Shown here: one piece after another, positions 1 to 5,668 of the stretch | Position numbering within the stretch: position 1 is the stretch's first letter | How the letters are laid out: each line of letters starts with the position of its first letter | From: an uncultured Kiloniellales bacterium | Lineage (GTDB): Bacteria > Pseudomonadota > Alphaproteobacteria > Kiloniellales > JAKSDN01 | DNA: 5,958 nt | Direction: 5' to 3' | Assembly (NCBI GenBank): GCA_937974415.1 | Contig: CALJXB010000418.1 | Span: 1 to 5,958 of the forward strand | Notes under the pieces: generated by a model | What the model was told of the DNA's origin: nothing | Seen by the model: the letters and a program-made list of their open reading frames with translations, nothing else | Databases searched by the model: none | Translations under genes and position numbers: made by a program

Positions 1-905
1 CCGGCGATGGCGCCGGAGGAGGCATAGCGGCCGCCTCTCTTCAGCACCTTCAACATGGCGCCGAAGGCCTCGCCGGCCACATTGTCGACGACCACGTCCA
101 CCGCGTCCTCGCCGAGCCGGGCGACGATGTCCTCGTCGCGCACGACGACCTGGTCCGCGCCGATGGCCCGCACCTGATCCAATTTCGTCTTGCCTGCAAT
201 GGCCGTCACGTGTGCGCCGCGCCGCTTGGCGAGCTGCACGACGGCCGAGCCGACGCCGCCCGATGCGCCGGCGACCAGCACCTGCTCTCCGGCACCGACC
301 TTCGCCCGGTGCAGCATGTTCTCGGCCGTCCCGTAGGCGCAGGGGATCGAGCCGAGCTCGGCGTCGCTCCAATCGCAGTCCACCGGGAACACTTCCGAGG
401 CCGGAACCTTGACGAACTGAGCGAAGGCGCCGTCGAAGTCCGACGCCATCCAGGCATTCTCCATGGACCCGAAGCCCTGGGGGCGCATGCAGGGCCGTAC
501 CAGGACCCGGTCGCCGATCATGCCCGCATCGCCGCCGGGCGCGACTTCGACGACCCGGCCGCAACAATCTGTGCCTTGGATGAACGGGAATGGCGTCGCC
601 TCGTTCCAGCCGCCGTCCGCCTTGGCGACGGCTTCCCTTTCCTCCGCTTCGGCGGCCGCGTCCGTCGCCGTCGTAACCGTCGAGGAGTACCATCCCAGAC
701 GGGTGTTGATCTCCGTGTTGTTGACGCCCGCAGCAAGGACGTGAAGCAGAACCTCCCCAGGACCCGGGCGCGGGACCGGGACATCCCGGTACTCGAGCTT
801 GTCATAGCCGCCGTTGCCGGCGGTCACCACCGCCTTCATGGAGCGCTCGCTGCCCTTGAGGCTGAAACGGTCTTGATCCGATCCCATCGTTTCCTCGCTC
901 GCCAT
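1..905 (-). CDS. Zinc-independent MDR / quinone oxidoreductase-like dehydrogenase (partial, C-terminus missing)
   Basis: The frame is open from an ATG at 905-903 to the left edge, giving 301 residues without a stop. It reads as a cytoplasmic NAD(P)H-dependent medium-chain dehydrogenase/reductase. Seen: a GroES-like N-terminal part with GVNNTEINTRLGWYS at 60-74, FIQGTDCCGRVVEV at 108-121 and GDRVLVRPC at 131-139. A Rossmann half follows with the nucleotide loop VAGASGGVGSAVVQLAKRRG at 211-230. An Asn stands where catalytic-zinc alcohol dehydrogenases have the first Cys, and the four-Cys structural zinc lobe is absent, so it belongs with quinone oxidoreductase/zeta-crystallin-like members. A charged, Ala-rich stretch (about 75-104) is inserted in the substrate domain. 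The start is uncertain: ATG at 887 follows GAGGAAACG, and ATG at 839 gives the family-style beginning MKAVV. It lies 19 bases after the M24 gene and is probably co-transcribed with it. The substrate is unknown. Confidence 0.88.
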   Translation of the reverse strand, partial: MASEETMGSDQDRFSLKGSERSMKAVVTAGNGGYDKLEYRDVPVPRPGPGEVLLHVLAAGVNNTEINTRLGWYSSTVTTATDAAAEAEEREAVAKADGGWNEATPFPFIQGTDCCGRVVEVAPGGDAGMIGDRVLVRPCMRPQGFGSMENAWMASDFDGAFAQFVKVPASEVFPVDCDWSDAELGSIPCAYGTAENMLHRAKVGAGEQVLVAGASGGVGSAVVQLAKRRGAHVTAIAGKTKLDQVRAIGADQVVVRDEDIVARLGEDAVDVVVDNVAGEAFGAMLKVLKRGGRYASSGAIA

Positions 906-924
906 GGGCCGCCCTCGCCGAATC

Positions 925-2100
925 TCAATCCCACCACAGCATCGGCGTGGTCGTGAGCAATTCGGTGCCCACTTCATTGACGATGATGTTCTGCTCGAAG
1001 CCCGCACTGCCGACGCCGTCATGGGCGAGAAACGCCTCGATCCCGAAGGCCATGTTGGGCTCGAACGCCATATCGAACTCGGCAAAGACGGTGCTGATAT
1101 CCGGCTTCTCCCAAAACAAGCCAAGGCCGTGCCCGTAGATCGGCCATTTCATAGCGGCTTGATCCCGGCCGCCGCCGGCCTCTTCGGTCAGGCGCTCTCC
1201 GAGCTCGGCCATCTGCAGGACCGTCACGCCCGGCTCGATGGCGTCGATGATCGTTTCGACGATGCCCGCGCAGGCCTCGATCAGCCGGCGCTGATCGCCG
1301 GTCGGGGTCCCGACCGCCGCGGTGCGGCCGGGGTCCATCCAATAGCCCTGCCACATGGGACCGTAGACCCAAGCGCGCACCAGATCGCCCGGTTTGGGCG
1401 CATCCTGGCTATAGCCGGTCAAATGGTTGCGGCAAAAGTCCTCGATGCGGTCGCCGTGGGATATGGGAATGAAGTGGACGGCGCCGCCCGCGCGCATGAC
1501 CTCGGCGGCGCCGAGGGCAGCCGCCTCGGCCTCGGTCTTGCCGGCGAGGAGCGCCTCCATGACGAGGGTCAGGGCCTGCGAGGCAATGGCGCCGGCTTGG
1601 CGCAACGCGTCCAGCTCGCGCGGCGATTTGCGCATGCGGGCCCGGTGCACAAGCATGTCGTCGATGACGAGTTGGGGACAGGCCTCGGTGAGCGCGCCGG
1701 CATACTTCATGGGCAAGACGTCGCTGCCGACCAGAGCGACCTTCCGGTCGCCGAACTGTCGCAGACGACCGGCCACCGCGCTCACCGTGTCGTAGGACCA
1801 GATGAAACGCTCGGTAGCGATGGACTCTTCCGGCGGCGGCTCGTCGGCGACAAGCAGCGGCGTCTCGCCGGGCGTGAGAATCACTGCGGCAAACGCGCTG
1901 GCGCGGCGCAGTTTGTTGTCGGGCTCCTGACCGGACTCGGTGGAGACATAGTTGCTGAGGTAGAGAACGTCGCCACAGCGGTCGTAGCTGCCGCCCGACC
2001 GGCTCCAGACAACGGCCGCGTCATAGCCCATCTCGGCCATGTCGCGCGCAACACGGGCCCAGCGGTCCTGGTACTCGTCCAAGGGAAAATAGAGCGTCAT
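925..2100 (-). CDS. M24-family (Xaa-Pro peptidase / creatinase fold) protein with altered metal site
   Basis: This 391-residue protein has the two-domain architecture of aminopeptidase P, prolidase and creatinase: an N-terminal RNase H-like domain (about 1-150) and a C-terminal pita-bread domain (about 160-391). I chose ATG at 2100 because MTLYFPLDEYQDRWARV is the usual beginning of this group. The frame extends to a TTG at 2154, but those 18 residues look non-family and overlap a repeat. Seen in the catalytic domain: GYWMDPGRT (Asp256), YGHGLGLFWEKP (His324), GIEAF (Glu355) and GFEQNIIV (Glu369), matching four of the five usual metal ligands. The first Asp ligand aligns to Val245 in AWVYGPMWQGY. 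Members of the fold include peptidases, creatinase, ectoine hydrolase and DMSP lyase DddP, so the reaction cannot be assigned. A hydrolase acting on a small amide or amino-acid derivative is a reasonable inference. The MDR gene follows after 19 bases. Confidence 0.9.
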   Translation of the reverse strand: MTLYFPLDEYQDRWARVARDMAEMGYDAAVVWSRSGGSYDRCGDVLYLSNYVSTESGQEPDNKLRRASAFAAVILTPGETPLLVADEPPPEESIATERFIWSYDTVSAVAGRLRQFGDRKVALVGSDVLPMKYAGALTEACPQLVIDDMLVHRARMRKSPRELDALRQAGAIASQALTLVMEALLAGKTEAEAAALGAAEVMRAGGAVHFIPISHGDRIEDFCRNHLTGYSQDAPKPGDLVRAWVYGPMWQGYWMDPGRTAAVGTPTGDQRRLIEACAGIVETIIDAIEPGVTVLQMAELGERLTEEAGGGRDQAAMKWPIYGHGLGLFWEKPDISTVFAEFDMAFEPNMAFGIEAFLAHDGVGSAGFEQNIIVNEVGTELLTTTPMLWWD

Positions 2101-2127
2101 CTGCGCTCGCTTTCGGTCGACGGAAAC

Positions 2128-2159
2128 CCGCCAAGCAGTCTCTTTGACCGCCAAGCGGT
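2128..2159. repeat. 12-base direct repeat upstream of the M24 gene
   Basis: CCGCCAAGCAGT (2128-2139) and CCGCCAAGCGGT (2148-2159) differ at one base and start exactly 20 bases apart, about two helical turns. The second copy also contains the hairpin-like dyad ACCGC-CAA-GCGGT (2147-2159). They lie 28-59 bases upstream of the M24 ATG, in the 78-base gap after the DUF309 gene. This could be a tandem operator or a local duplication. The function is unknown, and short GC-rich repeats arise easily by chance here. Confidence 0.45.
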
Positions 2160-2178
2160 GTCAAGGCCCGGAGGCCCC

Positions 2179-2718
2179 CTAGTCCGGCTTCAGCCGGAGT
2201 TCGAAGGCCAGCGGCTCGCCCGACCCTCGTCGCGCGGCCGGCCGGGCCTGGGAGAACGCGGCCGCCGCGTCGATCAGACCGTGCAGTTCGAGGCCCATGT
2301 ACTGCCGTGTCCCAGGGCCGAGTTCGCGGAGCGCGGTTTCGAACAGGCGAAGCGCCGTCTCGGCATTGGCCCGCAGGCCCCGGGCATTGCCCCAGCGCGC
2401 CTTGAAGCCGGCCGCGGCTAGGTTGATGAGCGCTTGTAGAAAGGTCGCAGTCGGGCCGCGGCGCCCGCAGGCGACCCAGAGACCTTCCCAGGCTTCGTGG
2501 GCCTCCCAGTAGAAACCGTGGTTGAAGAGATCAATGCCGTAGAGGTAGTCGCCGCAGGCACGCCAGTCCTCCGGGTCGGGAAGCTCCGGCGTGTCCGGGC
2601 GCGCACCGTAGCTGTGTCCCTCGGGGTCGCGGGTCGGATGGGGCGTGCGGCCAGGAAGATAGGCATAGGCCGGGAAAGGCCGGTCGGGAATTAGCCGCCG
2701 CGGCGAAGGTTCCGTCAT
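2179..2718 (-). CDS. DUF309 domain-containing protein
   Basis: This is a 179-residue soluble protein. The DUF309 signature is clear: FNHGFYWEAHEAWEGLW at 65-81, followed by FLQALINLAAAGFK at 93-106, a helical pair rich in conserved His, Glu, Trp and Gln. The N-terminal 50 residues are Pro/Arg-rich (PDRPFPAYAYLPGRTPHP) and probably extended; the C-terminal tail (155-179) is also low in predicted structure. The family has no established biochemical role that I can name. The conserved W-E-A-H-E-x-W-E cluster suggests a functional or ligand-binding site, but that is inference. The ATG at 2718 is the first start of the frame and has only a weak Shine-Dalgarno (GAGAT). It is the first gene of a minus-strand series with the M24 and MDR genes, but the 78-base gap downstream leaves operon membership open. 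Confidence 0.87.
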   Translation of the reverse strand: MTEPSPRRLIPDRPFPAYAYLPGRTPHPTRDPEGHSYGARPDTPELPDPEDWRACGDYLYGIDLFNHGFYWEAHEAWEGLWVACGRRGPTATFLQALINLAAAGFKARWGNARGLRANAETALRLFETALRELGPGTRQYMGLELHGLIDAAAAFSQARPAARRGSGEPLAFELRLKPD

Positions 2719-2977
2719 GACGATCTCAAGGCCCGATCGCGCCGTCTCCTCATGCCCTTGGATAGCAGAGGCGCGGCCACTGTAAAACAGCTCCGTCGGT
2801 CGAAGCGGCGTCGGCGGACGAATTCAACCAAGAAACGCACGCCTATTTGTGTGGCCCCGGGTTCCGGATTGCCGGCGCAACACGGCGCCCCTATCATCCG
2901 ATGGTTGATCGACCAAGAATCGGCGCCGAGGCTTGCGCTTGGCCGCCGGGCAACTCACCACACAGGAAGAGGGTCCA
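2719..2977. other. Divergent intergenic region between DUF309 and the ABM-like gene
   Basis: These 259 bases separate two outward-facing genes and should hold both promoters. I see no convincing -35/-10 pair on either strand. Small dyads are present: CTGT-AAA-ACAG at 2780-2790 and GGCGC-N6-GCGCC at 2874-2889. Open frames here are arginine-rich and lack family features or ribosome-binding sites, so I call no gene. Confidence 0.4.
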
Positions 2978-3268
2978 ATGCACGCCGTCATACGAAGCTA
3001 CTCCGGCAGCGGAGCCAAGGAGCTGTTCGAGCTGATGGAAACGCGCAAAGACGAAGTCGAGAGTGTCATTGGTGTGGTCACGGGGTTCGTGTCCTATACG
3101 GCCGTGCAAACCGATGACGGAGGCATTTCGGTGACCATCTGCCAGGACAAGGCGGGGACCGACGAGAGCGTTGAGGCCGCGCGCAACTGGATCGCGGAAA
3201 ACGCCGCCGATCTGGACACGGCCGCGCCGAGCGTCTCGGAAGGCTCGGTGATCGTCCATTTGAGCTAG
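2978..3268 (+). CDS. Small ABM-like (dimeric alpha/beta-barrel) conserved hypothetical protein
   Basis: This 96-residue cytoplasmic protein has no signal peptide or membrane segment. The ATG at 2978 is supported by an AGGAAGAGGG purine run at 2964-2973; an in-frame TTG at 2933 would add 15 non-family residues. The layout fits a ferredoxin-like dimeric alpha/beta-barrel: strand MHAVIRSY (1-8), helix GAKELFELMETRKDEVESVI (12-31), strands GFVSYTAVQT (36-45) and GGISVTICQD (48-57), helix TDESVEAARNWIAENA (61-76), and a last strand EGSVIVHL (88-95). I recall near-identical hypothetical proteins starting MHAVIRSYSG in rhizobial genomes, but cannot verify this here. The superfamily includes antibiotic-biosynthesis monooxygenases, heme-degrading enzymes and stress-responsive proteins. 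No catalytic residue set is evident, so no reaction is claimed. It probably forms a single-gene unit; no intrinsic terminator is obvious after its TAG. Confidence 0.82.
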   Translation: MHAVIRSYSGSGAKELFELMETRKDEVESVIGVVTGFVSYTAVQTDDGGISVTICQDKAGTDESVEAARNWIAENAADLDTAAPSVSEGSVIVHLS

Positions 3269-3346
3269 CGTGGCCGGGCGATCCGGGTTCTTGGCCCCTG
3301 ACCGGACCGCAGATCGGGACCGCTCCTCGACGGACAGCGATGGGTC

Positions 3347-3374
3347 TTAAGACGATCCACGGATATGACATAAT
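3347..3374 (+). promoter_or_regulatory. Candidate sigma70-type promoter for the TAXI receptor gene
   Basis: TTAAGA (3347-3352, four of six bases of the -35 consensus) and CATAAT (3369-3374, five of six of the -10) are separated by 16 bases, about 105 bases upstream of the TAXI ATG. They sit at the edge of a sharply AT-rich segment (about 3358-3420) in otherwise GC-rich DNA. The assignment is by eye only. Confidence 0.4.
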
Positions 3375-3388
3375 AACTGATCATATTA
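3363..3388. promoter_or_regulatory. Overlapping dyads at the candidate TAXI promoter (possible operator)
   Basis: A perfect inverted repeat ATATGA-N12-TCATAT (3363-3386) overlaps the proposed -10. A second dyad, TAATA-N8-TATTA (3371-3388), includes the palindrome TGATCA (3378-3383). A weaker ATGAT-N10-ATCAT lies just downstream at 3401-3420. Placement fits a regulator site; the nearby LysR protein is the obvious but unproven candidate. AT-rich DNA makes short dyads common. Confidence 0.3.
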
Positions 3389-3463
3389 GATGCTCTAGAA
3401 ATGATTTTCTTTTCTATCATGCGAGGGGCAGTATCAGCAGCAAGAAAACTCGAACAAGCGACA

Positions 3464-3470
3464 GAGGAGG
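3464..3470 (+). promoter_or_regulatory. Strong ribosome-binding site fixing the TAXI start
   Basis: GAGGAGG lies 8 bases before ATG 3479 and 11 before ATG 3482. It selects this pair of starts over the upstream in-frame ATG at 3401, which has no Shine-Dalgarno and would bury the signal peptide behind 26 residues. Confidence 0.8.
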
Positions 3471-3478
3471 TGACAATC

Positions 3479-4462
3479 ATGATGAGCAAAGTCTCGCGGC
3501 TAACCGCGCTCGCGGCCTTGGTGGGCTGCGCGCTGTGGGGCCTTGGCAGTTCGGTCAACGCGGCCGAGACGCGATTCGTCTCCATCGGCACCGGCGGCGT
3601 CACCGGGGTCTACTACCCGACGGGCGGCGCCATTTGTCGGCTGGTCAACAAGAACCGCAAGGAGCACGGCCTGCGCTGCTCGGTCGAATCGACCGGCGGC
3701 TCGGTCTACAACATCAACACGATTCGCGCCGGCGAGCTCGACATGGGCGTGGCCCAGTCCGACTGGCAATACCATTCCTATCACGGCACCTCGAAGTTCG
3801 AGGATCAGGGTCCGTTCGAGGGCCTCAGGGCGGTCTTCTCGATCCACCCGGAGCCGGTAACGATCATAGCCAGGGCGGACTCCGGAATTCGCCATCTGGA
3901 CGACCTCTTGGGCAAGCGAGTCAACATCGGCAATCCGGGCTCGGGCACCCGGGGCACCTGGGAGGTGATGGAAGAGGCCCTCGGCTGGAGCCGCGACGAT
4001 CTGGCGCTCGCCAGTGAGTTGAAGTCGGCGGAACAGAGCCAGGCGCTCTGCGACAACAAGATCGACGCCTACTTCTGGCTGGTGGGCCATCCCTCCGGAA
4101 CTACCAAGGAAGCGACCACCTCGTGCGACGCGGTCATCGTCGAAGTAAGCGGCCCCGTCATCGACAAGCTGGTCGGCGAAAATCCCTATTACCGTTACGC
4201 CACGATTCCGGGCGGTATGTACCGGGGCAACCCGGACGACGTGAAGACCTACGGTGTCGGCGCGACCTTCGTTGCCTCGACCGACACGCCGCCGGAGGTT
4301 ATCTACGAGATCGTCAAGGCGGTGTTCGACAACTTCGACACCTTCAAGGGCCTGCATCCCGCGTTCAATCATCTGAAGGAAGAAGAGATGATCAAGGACG
4401 GGCTCTCGGCGCCGCTGCACGACGGCGCCATCCAGTACTACAAGGAACGCGGTTGGATGTAA
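3479..4462 (+). CDS. TAXI-family TRAP transporter solute-binding protein
   Basis: This 327-residue periplasmic receptor captures a substrate for a TRAP secondary transporter. It has a Sec signal peptide: basic MMSKVSR, a hydrophobic core at 8-23, and a likely cut after VNA (28|29). Family hallmarks follow in order: SIGTGGVTGVYYPTGGAICR (35-54), ESTGGSVYNINTIRAGELDM (70-89) with VAQSDWQYHS (91-100), VNIGNPGSGTRGTW (148-161), an NKIDAYFWLVGHP segment (193-205), and the C-terminal LHDGAIQYYKERG (313-325). Length and motif order are normal, and nothing is broken. Characterised TAXI proteins include glutamate/glutamine binders, but specificity varies and cannot be inferred here. The DctQ/DctM membrane partner is absent from the window; the gene has its own probable promoter and a terminator, so it is likely monocistronic. 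A convergent lysR lies 70 bases downstream and is a plausible regulator. Confidence 0.95.
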   Translation: MMSKVSRLTALAALVGCALWGLGSSVNAAETRFVSIGTGGVTGVYYPTGGAICRLVNKNRKEHGLRCSVESTGGSVYNINTIRAGELDMGVAQSDWQYHSYHGTSKFEDQGPFEGLRAVFSIHPEPVTIIARADSGIRHLDDLLGKRVNIGNPGSGTRGTWEVMEEALGWSRDDLALASELKSAEQSQALCDNKIDAYFWLVGHPSGTTKEATTSCDAVIVEVSGPVIDKLVGENPYYRYATIPGGMYRGNPDDVKTYGVGATFVASTDTPPEVIYEIVKAVFDNFDTFKGLHPAFNHLKEEEMIKDGLSAPLHDGAIQYYKERGWM

Positions 4463-4488
4463 TCCTTCCCGATAGACGGTCAGACTTC

Positions 4489-4516
4489 ATGGGGGAGTCC
4501 GCTCCCCCATTTATTT
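4489..4516 (+). terminator. Intrinsic terminator of the TAXI gene
   Basis: A perfect 9-base stem, ATGGGGGAG (4489-4497) with CTCCCCCAT (4502-4510), encloses the tetraloop TCCG and is followed by TTATTT. It starts 27 bases after the TAXI stop. Read on the minus strand there is no T-run after the stem, so it should act mainly on plus-strand transcription and may not terminate the convergent lysR transcript efficiently. Confidence 0.88.
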
Positions 4517-4532
4517 GCCCCTTCGCGCCGGC

Positions 4533-5426
4533 TCACGCCGGATCGTCCTGCAGCACCGCAGCCAGTTCCTGCAAGAGCGCTTGGGTGGCCTGGGAGGGAA
4601 TCGTGCGCTGCGGCGTCACCGCCGCCACGGTCCAGTCCAAGGCCGGCCGCACACGCGCCGAGGCCAGATGCCTGGGAACGAAGTCCTGGGCCACGCCGGA
4701 ATCCAGGATCGACACGCCGGCTCGCGCCGCCACCATGTTGCAGATCGCCCGCTGGGTCCGGACCTCGGCCACGATGCGGGGCTGGACGCCGACTCCTCGA
4801 AGCAGGTGATCGATGGCCAGGCGGAAGGGGCTTCCGGTCGAGAGGGCGACGAAAGGCTCCTCCGCCAAGTCGGCCGCGTCGACGGTAGGCGCCCCTCGAA
4901 AGCGGTGCGACTTGTGGTAAACGCAGACCGCCTCGCGCGTGACCAGGCGGTGAACCTGCAGGCCCGGCTCGTCGAGCGGCAGAGTGGTGATCCCGAGATC
5001 GAACTGTTCCGAGAGGACCCGCGCGATGGTCGCCTTCTTCGGGGCAATTTCCAACTCGATCATGATACCCGGGTGCTTGACGATGAAGTCGCCGATAATG
5101 CGCGAGAGAAATCCGTCGGCGTAGGCCGGCATGGCGATCACCCGGACCCGGCCGATGCGATGGCTGCGAATGGCCTCGGCGGCCTCGGCGATCAGGTCCA
5201 TGCCGCGGAACGAGCGCTCGACTTCCTCGAACAGTAGGATCCCATCGTCGGTTGGGTGCAGGCCGCGCTGGCGCCGTTCGAAGAGCGCGAAGCCGACCCG
5301 CCGCTCCAGGTCCGCGATCAGCCGGCTGACCGCCGGCTGCGTAACGTAAAGCGCCTCCGCCGCGGCGGATGCCGAGCCGAGCCGCACGGCCGCATGGAAA
5401 GCCTCGATCTGGCGGTGTTTCAGCAT
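4533..5426 (-). CDS. LysR-type transcriptional regulator
   Basis: This 297-residue DNA-binding regulator has a winged helix-turn-helix at about 1-60, MLKHRQIEAFHAAVRLGS leading into the recognition segment YVTQPAVSRLIADLERRVG (27-45) and FERRQRGLHPT (49-59). A linker helix (60-88) and a two-lobed effector-binding domain (92-290) follow. ATG 5426 is chosen because the family begins MLKHRQIEAFH and GGGAG sits 8 bases upstream; earlier starts (ATG 5441, TTG 5453) add only MGAGA-type residues. The style resembles OccR/NocR-like members that sense amino-acid or opine-type ligands, but the ligand is not readable from sequence. It is divergent from the TauE/SafE gene and convergent with the TAXI gene. 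In this family, regulation of the divergent neighbour and autoregulation from the shared spacer are usual, so control of the permease, and perhaps of the TAXI gene, is inferred. Confidence 0.95.
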   Translation of the reverse strand: MLKHRQIEAFHAAVRLGSASAAAEALYVTQPAVSRLIADLERRVGFALFERRQRGLHPTDDGILLFEEVERSFRGMDLIAEAAEAIRSHRIGRVRVIAMPAYADGFLSRIIGDFIVKHPGIMIELEIAPKKATIARVLSEQFDLGITTLPLDEPGLQVHRLVTREAVCVYHKSHRFRGAPTVDAADLAEEPFVALSTGSPFRLAIDHLLRGVGVQPRIVAEVRTQRAICNMVAARAGVSILDSGVAQDFVPRHLASARVRPALDWTVAAVTPQRTIPSQATQALLQELAAVLQDDPA

Positions 5427-5668
5427 AGCCCCCGCTCCCATTCGATATAACAAAACGACATGCTATTGATCTACAAAATAACTCGATATTTGCAACCGGA
5501 TTCCCTATCAAAGAGCGTGAGGGGAGGACGGCGGGGCCGGGAGTTTCGCCGCCCGCCCACCTCCACATGACAGCGCCGAGGGTCCTCCCGCCGAGGGTCT
5601 CCCAACTGGATGACAGCGGGAGGAGGCCCTCCGCTTCGGGAGCCTCGAACGCCAGCGGATTTCGATCG
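5427..5668. promoter_or_regulatory. lysR / TauE-SafE divergent control region
   Basis: This 242-base spacer has two distinct halves. The AT-rich half (about 5441-5512) contains direct repeats of TCGATAT (5442-5448 and 5483-5489, 41 bases apart) and AATAACT (5477-5483). A minus-strand promoter for lysR could be TTGTAG (5478-5473) with TGTTAT (5454-5449, 18-base spacer), only four of six at each box. The remainder (about 5513-5668) is GC-rich and full of short repeats. LysR-type operators are expected in such spacers; no exact boundary can be drawn. Confidence 0.5.
5530..5624 (+). repeat. Repeats and inverted repeats in the GC-rich leader before the permease gene
   Basis: Direct repeats: CGCCGAGGGTC at 5574-5584 and 5589-5599, and ATGACAGCG at 5567-5575 and 5610-5618. 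Inverted repeats: GGCGGG (5530-5535) with CCCGCC (5552-5557), and a perfect 9-base pair TCCTCCCGC (5583-5591) with GCGGGAGGA (5616-5624) across a 24-base loop. If transcription starts in the AT-rich half, these would lie in a structured 5' leader of the permease mRNA. A role in translation or transcript stability is inference only. Confidence 0.4.

Noticed and set aside
210..956. A 248-codon plus-strand frame opposite the MDR gene
   Set aside because: The minus strand carries an uninterrupted MDR protein with a recognisable nucleotide-binding motif; the plus-strand product has no domain features.
2101..2154. N-terminal extension of the M24 protein from a TTG at 2154
   Set aside because: The added residues are not family-like, the TTG lies inside the repeat/dyad, and ATG 2100 gives the usual family N-terminus.
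904..2421. A 505-codon open frame on the plus strand opposite the M24 gene
   Set aside because: It reads as Gly/Arg/Ala/His-rich sequence without any family motif, spans the antisense of two well-supported genes and the gap between them, and is explained by GC-rich codon usage on the opposite strand.
2752..3117. A possible small gene in the DUF309/ABM spacer running into the ABM-like gene
   Set aside because: The product is Arg-rich, has no ribosome-binding site or family signature, and overlaps the well-supported gene at 2978 in another frame.
3269..3346. A terminator after the ABM-like gene
   Set aside because: Only 4-base GGCC/CCGG self-complementary elements are present and no T-run follows them.
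3500..4420. A 306-codon minus-strand frame opposite the TAXI gene
   Set aside because: Composition is typical of an antisense shadow (Val/Arg/Asp-rich), with no motif, and the plus strand encodes a full-length TAXI protein.
4489..4516. A bidirectional terminator serving both convergent genes
   Set aside because: The stem is symmetric, but only the plus strand has a T-rich tail; minus-strand reading continues into GAAGTCTG.
5610..5668. A start at ATG 5610 just before a Shine-Dalgarno-like GGAGGAGG
   Set aside because: It is out of frame with the permease, the purine run is downstream rather than upstream of it, and the frame gives a short Pro/Arg-rich product.
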